Shown here: positions 54,700-63,675 of the stretch, one piece after another
Layout: every line of letters starts with the position of its first letter
Numbering within the stretch: position 1 is the stretch's first letter
Assembly (NCBI GenBank): GCA_903873485.1
Contig: CAIQOO010000185.1
Location: 1 to 64,000 of the forward strand
Source: an uncultured beta proteobacterium
GTDB taxonomy: Bacteria; Pseudomonadota; Gammaproteobacteria; Burkholderiales; Burkholderiaceae_C
Reading direction: 5' to 3'
Length of the DNA: 64,000 nt
Notes under the pieces: model-generated
Told to the model about the DNA's origin: nothing
The model's input: the letters and a program-made list of their open reading frames with translations, nothing else
Database searches by the model: none
Position numbers and translations under genes: made by a program

Positions 54700-55392
54700 T
54701 CAGTGGCCAGCGGCTGACTGCGCGCCAACATTGCGCTGCAAGATATTGGAAAACTCTTCAATAAAGGTTTCCAGCCGGATCGAAATGCGGTCAATGTCGC
54801 GGGCAAAGCGGTTGTAGGCGACCACCGCCGGAATTGCCGCAAACAGGCCAATGGCGGTGGCCACCAGCGCCTCGGCAATGCCGGGTGCCACCGTGGCCAG
54901 CGTTACCTGGGTCAGCGCTGCCAGGCCGGTAAAGGCGTGCATGATGCCCCAGACCGTGCCAAACAGGCCAACATAGGGCGACACCGAGCCGACCGAGGCC
55001 AGAAACGACAAATGGGTTTCGACCACATCCATTTCACGCTGAAAGCTGGCCCGCATGGCGCGCCGGGCACCGTCCATCAGGGTGCCGGGGTCAGCAATGC
55101 GGCGCTCGCGCAGCTTCTGGAATTCACGCATGCCGCTGGCAAAAATGCGCTCCATCGGGCCGGCTGCGCGGGCGTTTTTGGTGGCCGCCGCAAACAGGTC
55201 GTTCAAGCTGCTGCCCGACCAGAATTCGCGCTCGAACGTATCGTTGAGCGACTTGACCTTGCCGAGCGAAAACAGTTTGCGAAAAATGGCCGCCCAACTG
55301 GCCACCGAGATGCTGATCAGCAGCAGCATCACCAGTTGCACCACGATGCTGGCATTGAGCACCAGGTGCAGGATCGAGAGTTCTTGGTTCAT
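54700..55392 (-). CDS. tolQ: TolQ, ExbB/MotA-like motor subunit
   Basis: A 230-residue three-helix inner-membrane protein (first helix LVMLLLISISVASWAAIF; the last two in VGLFGTVWGIMHAFTGL and ALVATAIGLFAAIPAVVAYN). It forms the proton channel with TolR. It is the first gene of tolQRA; no ybgC precedes it. The 133-base gap upstream shows nothing beyond a short A/T-rich stretch. Confidence 0.95.
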   Translation of the reverse strand: MNQELSILHLVLNASIVVQLVMLLLISISVASWAAIFRKLFSLGKVKSLNDTFEREFWSGSSLNDLFAAATKNARAAGPMERIFASGMREFQKLRERRIADPGTLMDGARRAMRASFQREMDVVETHLSFLASVGSVSPYVGLFGTVWGIMHAFTGLAALTQVTLATVAPGIAEALVATAIGLFAAIPAVVAYNRFARDIDRISIRLETFIEEFSNILQRNVGAQSAAGH

Positions 55393-55525
55393 TCAGTCAA
55401 TTGCAAATAAGAAATGTTAAATGACGCATGACAGTTCAGGTCTGGCAGTGTGCCAGACCGGATTAAAGCATTCAGCACCCACCCGGGCATTCTGACGGGC
55501 TTGCCCGGCGCATTGGTCCGGCCGG

Positions 55526-56710
55526 TCATGCCAGCAGACTGCGCAAACGCGCAATCGCCTGGTGCAACTCGGGCATGGCACTGGCGGTCGACAAGCGGAT
55601 GAAATGGCGGGTTTCGGCGTGGCCAAAATCACGCCCCGGGGTTACTGCGACATGGGCACGCCGCATGATCTCAAACGCCAGCTCCCAACTGCCGTCAAGC
55701 CCGAGCTTGTCGCACGCGGCCGAACAGTCGGCCCAGGCATAGAAAGCGCCATCGGGCAGCACCGGCACTGTCAGTCCGAGCGCGTTGAGAGCCGGGATAA
55801 AGTCATCGCGCCGGGCCTTGAACTCGGCACGGCGGCGCTCGTATTCCAGCAAACTCTCTGGCTCAAAACAGGCCAGTGCGGCGTGTTGCGCAATGGTGCT
55901 GGGGCAGATGAACAGGTTTTGCGCCAGCCGTTCGATCACCGGCACCAGCGGCTCGGGCAGCACCAGCCAGCCCAGCCGCCAGCCGGTCATGCTGAAATAT
56001 TTGGAAAAACTGTTGATGCTGATGATCTGCTCGTCAATCGCCAGCGCCGACCGGGCAAACTGCGCGTCATGGCTCAGGCCCAGATAAATCTCGTCAACCA
56101 GGGTGATGCCGCCGCGCTGGCTGACCTGCTGGTGAATGCGCTGCAACTCGTCAAAGGCGATCGAGGTGCCGGTCGGGTTGGACGGGGAGGCCAGCAACAC
56201 CCCCCGGGTGGCTTTGCCCCAGGCTTGTGCCACCTGATCGGCACTGAGCTGAAAGCGCTGTGCGGCGCTGGCCGGTATCAGCACTGCCGTGCCGTCAGCC
56301 GCCGCCACAAAATGCCGGTTGCAAGGATAGCTTGGGTCGGGCATCAGCACCTCGTCGCCGGCCTCGATCAGCGCCAGGCAGACCAGTTGCAGCGCCGCCG
56401 AGGCTCCGGCGGTGACGACAATGCGGCTGGCCGGCACCTTGACCTGAAACCGGCTGGCATACCACTGGCTGATGCGCTCGCGCAGTTCTGGCAAGCCAAT
56501 GGCCGCCGTGTAATGGGTCAAGCCGTCATGAATAGCCCGGGCGGCGGCCTGTTGCACCAGCGGTGGTGCGGTGAAATCAGGCTCGCCTACGTTGAGGAAA
56601 ATCATCGGCTGGCCGGACTCTGCCACCTGTGCTGCCAGGGCCTGTGCCGCCTTGGCCATTTCCATCACATAAAACGGCTCAATGCGTTGTGCGCGCTGCG
56701 TTATCTTCAT
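55526..56710 (-). CDS. Class I/II PLP-dependent aminotransferase
   Basis: A 394-residue fold type I aminotransferase. Segments are FLNVGEPDFTAPPLV, VTAGASAALQLVCLAL, ASPSNPTGTSIAFDEL, LVDEIYLGLSHD and the PLP lysine in INSFSKYFSMTGWRLGWLVLP. It resembles aspartate/aromatic or alanine-type transaminases; the amino donor cannot be fixed. It is the last gene of the rib-nusB run, 18 bases after nusB. Confidence 0.87.
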   Translation of the reverse strand: MKITQRAQRIEPFYVMEMAKAAQALAAQVAESGQPMIFLNVGEPDFTAPPLVQQAAARAIHDGLTHYTAAIGLPELRERISQWYASRFQVKVPASRIVVTAGASAALQLVCLALIEAGDEVLMPDPSYPCNRHFVAAADGTAVLIPASAAQRFQLSADQVAQAWGKATRGVLLASPSNPTGTSIAFDELQRIHQQVSQRGGITLVDEIYLGLSHDAQFARSALAIDEQIISINSFSKYFSMTGWRLGWLVLPEPLVPVIERLAQNLFICPSTIAQHAALACFEPESLLEYERRRAEFKARRDDFIPALNALGLTVPVLPDGAFYAWADCSAACDKLGLDGSWELAFEIMRRAHVAVTPGRDFGHAETRHFIRLSTASAMPELHQAIARLRSLLA

Positions 56711-56728
56711 GCCCGACCCGGTCTCGAA

Positions 56729-57262
56729 TCAGCCGCGCGACTGGCTGCGGTCGGCTGCCACCTCGGTCGCGCGCAGTTGCCGGGCCAGCGCGTTGAGCAC
56801 GCCATTGACGTATTTGTGGCCATCGGTGCCGCCAAATTCTTTGGCCAGTTCAATGCATTCATTGAGCACCACGCGCCAGGGCACGTCCGGACAATGCTGA
56901 AACTCGTGGGCGCCGATCCACAGTATGGCGTGTTCAACCGGTGAAATTTCGGGCAGTGGCCGGTCCAGCAAGGGGATGATCAGGGCATCAAGCTGCTGCG
57001 CCTGCCCGGCGCAGCCGTGCAGCAGGGCATCAAAATGCACTGCATCGGCCTTGGAGAAGCCCGCCAAGTCGCGGGTAAAGGCGGCCACTTCAGAGAGTTC
57101 GTTTTTGCCGACTTGCACCTGGTAGAGCGCCTGCAGCGCAAATTCGCGCGAGCGCGAGCGCGGCGACTTGCTGGCGGCCTTGAGCACCCCGGTGCTGGTC
57201 AGGCCCTTGCGGGATTGCCGGGGTGGCCGGGCAGGCGTGCCGGGGTGGCTGAATTCGCTCAT
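56729..57262 (-). CDS. nusB: NusB, transcription antitermination factor
   Basis: A 177-residue all-helical RNA-binding protein that with NusE holds the boxA antitermination complex on rRNA operons. It has a 35-residue Ser/Arg-rich leader before [16 protein letters not shown]; the rest ([46 protein letters not shown]) is typical. The start overlaps the ribH stop by ATGA. Confidence 0.95.
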   Translation of the reverse strand: MSEFSHPGTPARPPRQSRKGLTSTGVLKAASKSPRSRSREFALQALYQVQVGKNELSEVAAFTRDLAGFSKADAVHFDALLHGCAGQAQQLDALIIPLLDRPLPEISPVEHAILWIGAHEFQHCPDVPWRVVLNECIELAKEFGGTDGHKYVNGVLNALARQLRATEVAADRSQSRG

Positions 57263-57735
57263 GCAATAGCTTTCATCAGATGCGCCATTTCAACCGCAAC
57301 GCGGGCCGCATCGCGGCCCTTGTCGGTCTGCCGGGCGACGGCTTGTTCCATGTTGTCGGTGGTCAAAATGGCATTGGCAACCGGCAACTTGTTGTCCAGC
57401 GCAACCCGGCTAATGCCGGCGCCGGATTCATTGGCAACCAGCTCAAAGTGGTAGGTGTCGCCACGAATGATGCAGCCCAGCGCGATCAGCGCGTCATAGT
57501 CCAGGGTTTCGGCCAGCCCCATCAAGGCCACCGGCACTTCCAGCGCGCCGGGCACCTGCACCAGCTTGATCTGGCTGGCTGGCACGCCCAGCGCAAGCAG
57601 TTCATCAAAGCAGGCCTGCGCCAGTGCATCGGTGACAGCCGCATTAAAGCGGGCCTGCACCATGCCGATCGAGAGTGTCTTGCCATTGAGGCGGGAGTCG
57701 GTGGCAGCAAGCCTGCCCTGGTCAGCGATCAGCAT
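57259..57735 (-). CDS. ribH: RibH, lumazine synthase
   Basis: Condenses the pyrimidine and butanone phosphate intermediates into 6,7-dimethyl-8-ribityllumazine. The 158 residues show [50 protein letters not shown] and MAHLMKAIA-type ends. The ATG at 57735 (MLIADQG) is chosen over the upstream frame to 57810. It is coupled to nusB. Confidence 0.95.
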   Translation of the reverse strand: MLIADQGRLAATDSRLNGKTLSIGMVQARFNAAVTDALAQACFDELLALGVPASQIKLVQVPGALEVPVALMGLAETLDYDALIALGCIIRGDTYHFELVANESGAGISRVALDNKLPVANAILTTDNMEQAVARQTDKGRDAARVAVEMAHLMKAIA

Positions 57736-57775
57736 GGTGGTGTTCCTGGTAACAGGTGAAAGGAGTGTGGCCGGC

Positions 57776-58891
57776 TCAGGGTGCCACATAGCCGACGATT
57801 TCCAGGCCATAACCGGTCATGCTGGGCATGCGGCGCGGGTTGCCCAGCAGCTTCATTTTATGCACCCCTACGTCGCGCAGTATTTGTGCGCCAATGCCAT
57901 AGGTGCGCAGATCCAGCCGACCGCGCACCGGCCCGTGGCTGGCAGTGGCGGTGCCATTGAACTGGGCCAGCAGCTGTTCGCCGCTTTCGCCACAGTTGAG
58001 CAGCACCACCACACCCTTGCCTTCGGTCGCGATGCGCGCCAGGCTGGCCTCAAGACTCCAGGAATGCATGACCCGGCCGGTCTCGAGGGCATCCAGCACC
58101 GACAGCGGTTCATGCACGCGGGCCAGCACCGCCTCGTCGGGGCGCCACTCGCCCAACACCAGCGCCAAATGCACGCCTTGAGCCGTCTTGTCCTTGAAGG
58201 CGTGGGCGCAAAAGGCACCGGCGGCGGTGTTGAGCTGGCGGCTGCCGACATGCTGCACCAGCGACTCAACCCGGCTGCGGTGTGCAATCAGGTCGGCAAT
58301 GGTGCCAATTTTGAGGCCATGTTCGGCCGCAAACAACTGCAAATCGGGCAGCCGCGCCATGGTGCCATCGTCGTTCATGATCTCGCAAATCATCGCCGCC
58401 GGGGTGCAGCCGGCCATGCCGGCCAGATCGCAACCGGCTTCGGTGTGACCGGCGCGCATCAGCACGCCGCCTTCGACTGCTTGCAGCGGGAACACATGGC
58501 CGGGCTGCACCAGGTCGTGCGCCTTGGCATTTTTTGCCACCGCAGCCAAGATGGTGCGGGCACGGTCAGCGGCTGAAATGCCGGTGGTCACACCTTCTGC
58601 GGCCTCGATCGAGACGGTAAAGGCAGTGCCTTTTTTGTCGCCATTGTGTGTCGTCATGGGCGGCAGTTGCAGGCGCTGGCAGTGCGCCCGGGTCAGGGTC
58701 AGGCAGATCAGGCCGCGGCCAAAGCGGGCCATGAAGTTAACCGACTCGGGCGTGACATGCTCGGCCGCCATCAGCAGGTCACCTTCGTTTTCGCGGTCTT
58801 CTTCATCGACCAGAATCACCATGCGACCCAAACGCATGTCGGACACGATGTCTTCTACCGGCGAAATATTCACGGGGTTGGGGCTTGTCAT
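57776..58891 (-). CDS. ribBA: RibB (DHBP synthase) fused to a degenerate RibA-like domain
   Basis: The N-terminal half makes 3,4-dihydroxy-2-butanone 4-phosphate from ribulose 5-phosphate: [18 protein letters not shown] and [17 protein letters not shown] are intact. The C-terminal half has the fold of GTP cyclohydrolase II but lacks its zinc cysteines: where SEC..GD...S..CDC is expected, the sequence runs [20 protein letters not shown]. It therefore cannot act as RibA and the cell needs another ribA gene. The ATG at 58891 ([10 protein letters not shown]) is preferred to 58909. Confidence 0.92.
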   Translation of the reverse strand: MTSPNPVNISPVEDIVSDMRLGRMVILVDEEDRENEGDLLMAAEHVTPESVNFMARFGRGLICLTLTRAHCQRLQLPPMTTHNGDKKGTAFTVSIEAAEGVTTGISAADRARTILAAVAKNAKAHDLVQPGHVFPLQAVEGGVLMRAGHTEAGCDLAGMAGCTPAAMICEIMNDDGTMARLPDLQLFAAEHGLKIGTIADLIAHRSRVESLVQHVGSRQLNTAAGAFCAHAFKDKTAQGVHLALVLGEWRPDEAVLARVHEPLSVLDALETGRVMHSWSLEASLARIATEGKGVVVLLNCGESGEQLLAQFNGTATASHGPVRGRLDLRTYGIGAQILRDVGVHKMKLLGNPRRMPSMTGYGLEIVGYVAP

Positions 58892-58935
58892 GAACACTCT
58901 GCCAGTCAAAAAAACAAGAGAAAAATGTGCCTGGC

Positions 58936-59571
58936 TCAGGCTGGCACGGTTTGCAGGGCCGGGCTGAGCATACGTTCAACATAGCGCGCAATCAGGTCAA
59001 TCTCCAGATTGACCCGGCTGCCTGCCTGAAGCTGCCCCAGCGCGGTGTTGTGCAGCGTGTGCGGAATCAGGTTGATGCTGATCTGGCAGCCGCTGGCCAA
59101 GTCATCGACCAAGTTGACCGTCAGGCTGACGCCGTTGACGGTGATCGACCCCTTGTAAGCGAGGTATTTGGCCATCGAAGTGGGTGCCAGAAGCTGCAAG
59201 GCCCAGCTTTCACCGACCTGCGCAAACCGGGTCACGACACCGATGCCATCGACATGGCCGCTGACCAGGTGGCCGCCGAGGCGGTCATTGGCGCGCAGGG
59301 CTTTTTCCAGGTTGACGCTGCCCGGTGTGTCCAGGCCAGCGGTCTTGTCAAGCGATTCGGCGGAAATATCGACACTGAACTGGCGCTCTGCCGGGCTGAT
59401 GCCGGTGACGGTCATGCAGGCGCCATTAAGCGCGATGCTGTCGCCCAGGGTCACGTCGTCGAGGTAAGCCGGCGGGCATTCAAGGGTCAGGCGCTTGCCA
59501 TGACTGGCCGAGTCGCCCAGGGCTTGAACAGCCGCAATACGGCCAAGGCCGGTGATGATTCCAGTAAACAT
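58936..59571 (-). CDS. ribE: RibE, riboflavin synthase alpha chain
   Basis: Dismutates two lumazines to riboflavin. The 211 residues form two similar barrels: [15 protein letters not shown] with NGACMTVTG, and [16 protein letters not shown] with NGVSLTVN. The ATG at 59571 is chosen; the frame is open 14 codons earlier. It is third last in ribD-ribE-ribBA-ribH order. Confidence 0.95.
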   Translation of the reverse strand: MFTGIITGLGRIAAVQALGDSASHGKRLTLECPPAYLDDVTLGDSIALNGACMTVTGISPAERQFSVDISAESLDKTAGLDTPGSVNLEKALRANDRLGGHLVSGHVDGIGVVTRFAQVGESWALQLLAPTSMAKYLAYKGSITVNGVSLTVNLVDDLASGCQISINLIPHTLHNTALGQLQAGSRVNLEIDLIARYVERMLSPALQTVPA

Positions 59572-59597
59572 GGGCGTGATTGTCTCAGATGGTTTGA

Positions 59598-60713
59598 TCA
59601 AAATGCCTCGCACCCGACCGGTCTGGCCAGAATGCGCAGGTCATGGCCGACTGGCTCGATGCCGTGAAAACGCAAATCCAGCGCGTCAGCGAGTTGGCTG
59701 AAGGGCCCCAGGCTGGTCATGCCGATGCCCTGGCCCAGCAATTTGGGGGCGAGGTAAATCAACAACTCATCGACCAGCCCGGCGCGAATCAGCGCGCCAT
59801 TGAGCCGCTGGCCGGCTTCAACATGCAATTCGTTGATTGAGCGTGCTGCCAGGTCTTGCAGCATGGCGGCCAGATCCACCTTGCCCTGGGCATCAGGCCG
59901 GTACAGCACTGTGGCGCCGCGCCCTTCAAGCGCCCGCTGTTTAGCATCATTTTGGCCTGCAGCCCATATCCATAAAGCGCGTCCAGCTATAAAAAGACTA
60001 GCATCCAGCGGGGTTTCGAGGCGACTGTCCACCACCACCAGCGTGGGCTGGCGAGCGGTGGGCACCAGCCGCACGTCGAGTCTTGGGTTGTCGGCCAGCA
60101 CCGTGCCAATGCCGGTCAGCACGGCGCAACTGCGGGCGCGCCAGGCGTGGCCATCGGTGCGGGCGGCGCTGCCGGTGATCCACTGGCTCTGGCCGTTGTT
60201 GAGCGCGGTTTGGCCATCGAGCGAGGCGGCGATCTTCAGGCGCACCCAGGGTGTGTTGCGGATCATGCGGCTGAAAAAGCCGATGTTGAGTTCGCGTGCC
60301 TGCTGTGCCAGCGGGTCATCGGGGTTGAGGATGTGGACCTCAACCCCCGCTGCCCGCAGCCGGTCAAAGCCTTGACCTGCCACCAGCGGGTTAGGGTCGG
60401 TGTGCAGGGACACCACTTGTCGGATGCCGGCGGCAATCAAGGCATCACAGCAGGGGCCGGTGCGGCCCTGGTGCGAGCAGGGTTCCAGGGTGACAAATGC
60501 GGTGGCTCCCTGCACCGATCGACCGCTGGCGCGGGCATCGCGCAGCGCCATGATTTCAGCGTGCGGACCGCCGGCTTGCTGGGTCTGGCCGCGCCCGAGA
60601 ATCTGGCCGTCCGCCGAGCTGATGACACAGCCCACGCGCGGGTTGGGCGATGTCAGCGTCAGGCTTTGGCGGGCCAGATCAAGGGCTTGGGCGAGATAGC
60701 AGTCGTGCGGCAT
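59598..60713 (-). CDS. ribD: RibD, riboflavin deaminase/reductase
   Basis: Bifunctional second and third steps from GTP. The deaminase has HAE (51-53) and the zinc cysteines Cys78 and Cys87 in LEPCSHQGRTGPC; the reductase has RLKIAASLDGQTALNNGQSQWITG and DVRLVPTARQPTLVVVDSR. A stretch after DASL (FIAGRALWIWAAGQND) is encoded by repeat copy N, read in frame, within the reductase domain. It is the first gene of the operon; no FMN riboswitch was found in the 64-base gap upstream. Confidence 0.95.
   Translation of the reverse strand: MPHDCYLAQALDLARQSLTLTSPNPRVGCVISSADGQILGRGQTQQAGGPHAEIMALRDARASGRSVQGATAFVTLEPCSHQGRTGPCCDALIAAGIRQVVSLHTDPNPLVAGQGFDRLRAAGVEVHILNPDDPLAQQARELNIGFFSRMIRNTPWVRLKIAASLDGQTALNNGQSQWITGSAARTDGHAWRARSCAVLTGIGTVLADNPRLDVRLVPTARQPTLVVVDSRLETPLDASLFIAGRALWIWAAGQNDAKQRALEGRGATVLYRPDAQGKVDLAAMLQDLAARSINELHVEAGQRLNGALIRAGLVDELLIYLAPKLLGQGIGMTSLGPFSQLADALDLRFHGIEPVGHDLRILARPVGCEAF
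59943..60003 (+). repeat. Dispersed repeat (copy N) inside ribD, read in frame
   Basis: ATTTTGGCCTGCAGCCCATA, then TCCATAAAGCGCGTCCAGCT and ATAAAAAGACTAGC. It runs antisense to ribD and encodes about 18 extra residues in a loop of the reductase domain. Confidence 0.75.
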
Positions 60714-60777
60714 GGTGGGGCGCGGTTCATCGGCGCATTTTAGGGCGCAGCCGGCCGGGCGCGATTAAACTAGGCCG

Positions 60778-61071
60778 ATGCAAACTGTTCAAGAACTTTT
60801 CAATCGTGACAGCACGACCAGCCTGGAGCTGGTCGCGTTGTTGAATGCGCTACGTCCGGCTGATGAGCCACGGCTCAGACATCATCACTTCATGCGCAAA
60901 GTCCGCAAGGTGCTCGGTGAAGCAGGTATCAAAAAAGCTGCCACCGCCCGTCGCGGCGAACGTCCGAACCATCTGTTCACCCGGCGTGAAGGCTGTTTGA
61001 TGGTGATGTCCTACGGGACCGACTTGCAGGCCGCCATATTTGACCTCGCCATGAACCGCGCTGCCAAATGA
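60778..61071 (+). CDS. Small Rha-like putative DNA-binding protein
   Basis: A 97-residue basic protein. SLELVALLNALRPADEPRLR with HHHFMRKVRKVLGEAGIKK and the tail HLFTRREGCLMVMSYGTD follow the order of phage Rha-type regulator domains (a helix-turn-helix-like start, then a Leu/Met-rich beta segment), but the match is only by pattern. There are no phage genes around it. It is divergent from ribD and 46 bases ahead of a histidine kinase gene. Confidence 0.5.
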   Translation: MQTVQELFNRDSTTSLELVALLNALRPADEPRLRHHHFMRKVRKVLGEAGIKKAATARRGERPNHLFTRREGCLMVMSYGTDLQAAIFDLAMNRAAK

Positions 61072-61117
61072 TGCGCAGCCAGGCGGCTCAAAGAATCTGA
61101 TCCGGAGAACATGGCTG

Positions 61118-62185
61118 GTGGTCAAGCCCAAGGTGCTGATTGTTGAAGACGAGCTGGTGGTTGCGCGCGACATCGAGCAGCAGCTTCATGAACTGGGCTA
61201 CCAGCCGGTCGGCATCGTCACGCATGGGGAGCAAGCCATCAAGCTGGCCGCCGAGTTGCGTCCGGATCTGGTGCTGATGGATATCCAGCTTGTCGGCGAG
61301 ATGGACGGCATTGCGGCGGCCCAGATCATTCGCACCCGGTTTGCGCTGCCAGTGGTTTTTTTAACCGCATTTACCGCCGATGACGTGCTTGAGCGGGCCA
61401 AGCTGACCGAGCCGTTTGGCTACATCCTGAAACCATTTTCCGAACGTGAACTGCGCACCGTGCTGGCCATGGCGCTGTACAAACACCAGGCGGAAGCCCG
61501 CTTGCTCAACACCACGCGCCAGTTGAAAGCCTTGTCCCGGCGGGTGCTGGAAGCTCAGGAACTTGAGCGCCGGCGTGTCGCGATTGAACTGCATGACGAA
61601 CTTGGCCAGTCGCTCACTGCCATCAAGATCAACCTGCAGCTCAGCGAGCGCTTCAAAGACCAGTCACCGGTCGATCTGAACCAGGAAAACATCCGCATTG
61701 TGGAAGATGCCTTGCAGCAGGTGCGGCGCCTGGCCACGGCGTTGCGACCGTCGATGCTTGATGATCTCGGCCTGTCCCCGGCGCTCAACTGGATTGCCCA
61801 GCAGACCGCGCAACGCGGCGGATTTCTGGTCAATTTTCATGATGAGCGGATGCAGGCGCGGCTGGCTGCCGAGATTGAGATTGTGTGTTTTCGCATCGTC
61901 CAGGAGGCGCTGACCAATGTCACCCGCCACGCCCAGCCAAGCGAGGTCAACATCAGCCTGAGCCGTGACGGACTCGACCTGCTGCTGTCGGTGCAGGACG
62001 ACGGCCTGGGTTTTGATTTGCCGACGATGCGCGAGCGGGCGGTGGCCGGTGGCAGCCTGGGTGTGCTGGGCATGCAGGAGCGCGCCACGTTGGTCGGTGG
62101 CCAGCTTGACATTGACTCGGCGCCAGGGCACGGCACGACGGTGCTGTTCAGGTGTCCGTGGCGCCACCATGAGGAGCCGGTGTGA
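61118..62185 (+). CDS. Cytoplasmic histidine kinase with N-terminal receiver
   Basis: A 355-residue soluble protein: receiver (Asp55 in LVLMDIQLVGEMDG, Lys in YILKPFSER), then a HisKA_3 dimerisation domain with His159 in RRRVAIELHDELGQSLTAIKI, and an ATPase domain (IVQEALTNVTRHAQ, DDGLGFD, GVLGMQERA, GHGTTVLF), all of the NarX/DegS class. No membrane segment. The GTG at 61118 starts it with CGGAG 10 bases upstream. It is coupled to the NarL-type regulator by a 4-base overlap; the pair is a receiver-kinase-regulator relay with unknown signal. Confidence 0.9.
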   Translation: MVKPKVLIVEDELVVARDIEQQLHELGYQPVGIVTHGEQAIKLAAELRPDLVLMDIQLVGEMDGIAAAQIIRTRFALPVVFLTAFTADDVLERAKLTEPFGYILKPFSERELRTVLAMALYKHQAEARLLNTTRQLKALSRRVLEAQELERRRVAIELHDELGQSLTAIKINLQLSERFKDQSPVDLNQENIRIVEDALQQVRRLATALRPSMLDDLGLSPALNWIAQQTAQRGGFLVNFHDERMQARLAAEIEIVCFRIVQEALTNVTRHAQPSEVNISLSRDGLDLLLSVQDDGLGFDLPTMRERAVAGGSLGVLGMQERATLVGGQLDIDSAPGHGTTVLFRCPWRHHEEPV

Positions 62186-62829
62186 GGCCGGTGCGGGTGC
62201 TGCTGGCCGATGACCACACCCTGGTGCGGGCCGGCTTGCGCAAACTGCTGGAGTCAATGCCCGATATTGAGGTGGTCGGCGAAGCCGGTGACGGACTGGC
62301 TTTGCTGGAACTGGCCGAAAAACTGCAGCCTCACCTGGTGCTGATGGACATCGCCATGCCGGGCCTCAACGGCATTGAGGCCACTGCCCGGCTGGTCAAG
62401 TCCTGGCCGGGCATCCGGGTGTTGATCCTGTCGATGCACCAGAACGAAGAGTATGTGCGCCAGACCCTGCGGCATGGTGCGGTGGCCTATTTGCTCAAAG
62501 ATGCGGCCCCCATGGAGCTTGAATTGGCGCTGGCGGCGGTGCTGCGTGGCGAAACCTACCTCAGCCCGGCAGTTTCCAAAGGCGTGGTAAACGACTATGT
62601 GCTGCGCCTGCGCGGTGAAGACCTGGCCGCTGACCCGCTGTCGCCGCGCCAGCGCGAGGTGCTGCAACTGATCGCCGAGGGCCAGAGCACCAAGGAAATT
62701 GCCCGACGGCTGGACTTGTCGGTGAAAACCGTCGATACCCATCGCAGCCAGCTCATGAAGCAGCTCGACATCCACGAAGTGGCCGGGCTGGTGCGCTATG
62801 CCATGCGGGTGGGCCTGGTTTCCCTGTAA
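62182..62829 (+). CDS. NarL/LuxR-type response regulator, partner of the adjacent kinase
   Basis: A 215-residue regulator: receiver (LLADDHTLVRAGL, Asp56 in LVLMDIAMPGLNG, Lys in YLLKDAAP) and a LuxR helix-turn-helix (LSPRQREVLQLIAEGQSTKEIARRLDLSVKTVDTH). The GTG start overlaps the kinase stop. It is likely phosphorylated by 61118-62185. Confidence 0.93.
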   Translation: MRPVRVLLADDHTLVRAGLRKLLESMPDIEVVGEAGDGLALLELAEKLQPHLVLMDIAMPGLNGIEATARLVKSWPGIRVLILSMHQNEEYVRQTLRHGAVAYLLKDAAPMELELALAAVLRGETYLSPAVSKGVVNDYVLRLRGEDLAADPLSPRQREVLQLIAEGQSTKEIARRLDLSVKTVDTHRSQLMKQLDIHEVAGLVRYAMRVGLVSL

Positions 62830-62940
62830 GCCATTGCCGCCGGTACGCTTGACCAAGCGGCTATCGAGGGCGCCGGTCGGCAAGAAAAATGGGCTACAGT
62901 CTGACTTGACAATCAGCCAGATGGCATCTGACTTGCTGGA

Positions 62941-63238
62941 ATGACGATCAACACCACATCAATTCACAACATGACCAAATCAACCAGCGTACCGGCCGCC
63001 ATGCAGGAAAAGTTCGGCGCCATCACCCAGGCCACGGATGCCTTTTGCGATCAATATCTCAATGACCAATACAAGCTGCTGATTCGCCAGGCGCTCGCCG
63101 CGCTGTGCCGCAAGCGCCCCTCGCCGCTGCAGAGCGGCAAGGCAAACTCCTGGGCTGCCGGTGCCGTGCATGCGCTGGGCATGGCCAACTTCCTGTTTGA
63201 TGCCACACAAACGCCGCATATTGCCGCTGGAGGCACAA
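62941..63238 (+). pseudogene. Truncated or frameshifted DUF6398 protein
   Basis: The first 95 codons match the DUF6398 pattern: AAMQEKFGAITQATDAFCDQYLND, then ALCRKRPSPLQSGKANSWAAGAVHALGMANFLFD and QTPHIAA. After PHIAA the expected helix-turn-helix continuation is missing and the frame runs into unrelated sequence (GGTRNRFCQR). In another frame the next bases read PLEAQEIAFAKGLIPYVPAH and stop. So a deletion or frameshift has joined the remnant to the next gene. The start could also be the ATG at 62971. Confidence 0.6.
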
Positions 63239-63303
63239 GAAATCGCTTTTGCCAAAGGGCTGATCCCCTATGTGCCGGCTCACAAGAAAGATTAGCCGCC
63301 AAA

Positions 63304-63675
63304 ATGGACCCCAAGCCCCTGGAAGCCGCTGCACCGGCTGCTGCGTTGCCTGTTTTCCATTACCGCTGGTTGCCGACCATAGCGCTGGAAGCCGGCATGG
63401 TGATCGCCCGACCGGTGGTGGGCTTGACCGGTGTCCGGGAGACGATGTATCTGGCGATTGGCTCCCAGTTGACGGCCAGCACCATCGCGCAAATGGTGGT
63501 CAAGGGGGTGGAATGCGTGGCGGTTCTTGATCCGTTGCCAACTGAGTATTCTGATGACGGCCCGTCAATTGCCAGGTTCGAGACCCGGCTTGGGGAGATT
63601 TTTGGACCGCAACCCAATGCTGCCTGCCAGGCCTTGATGCAGGCACTGAGGCTGGCCCGGCCGACGCTATGCTGA
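63304..63675 (+). CDS. Protein resembling the N-terminal domain of HD-GYP proteins
   Basis: A 123-residue protein; the core LEAGMVIARPVVGLTGVRETMYLAIGSQLTASTIAQMVVKGVECVAV follows the GMVLA-(x)n-G..LT...I..L...G...V pattern of DUF3391-type domains that precede HD-GYP or HDOD phosphodiesterase-like domains. Here the HDOD domain is in the next gene, which overlaps its end by 7 bases. The frame is open back to 62941 through the DUF6398 remnant; the ATG at 63304 is chosen as the real start, with weak ribosome-site support. Confidence 0.55.
   Translation: MDPKPLEAAAPAAALPVFHYRWLPTIALEAGMVIARPVVGLTGVRETMYLAIGSQLTASTIAQMVVKGVECVAVLDPLPTEYSDDGPSIARFETRLGEIFGPQPNAACQALMQALRLARPTLC

Noticed and set aside
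60714-60777. FMN riboswitch before ribD
   Set aside because: The gap is only 64 bases, too short for the conserved RFN element, and no matching blocks are seen.
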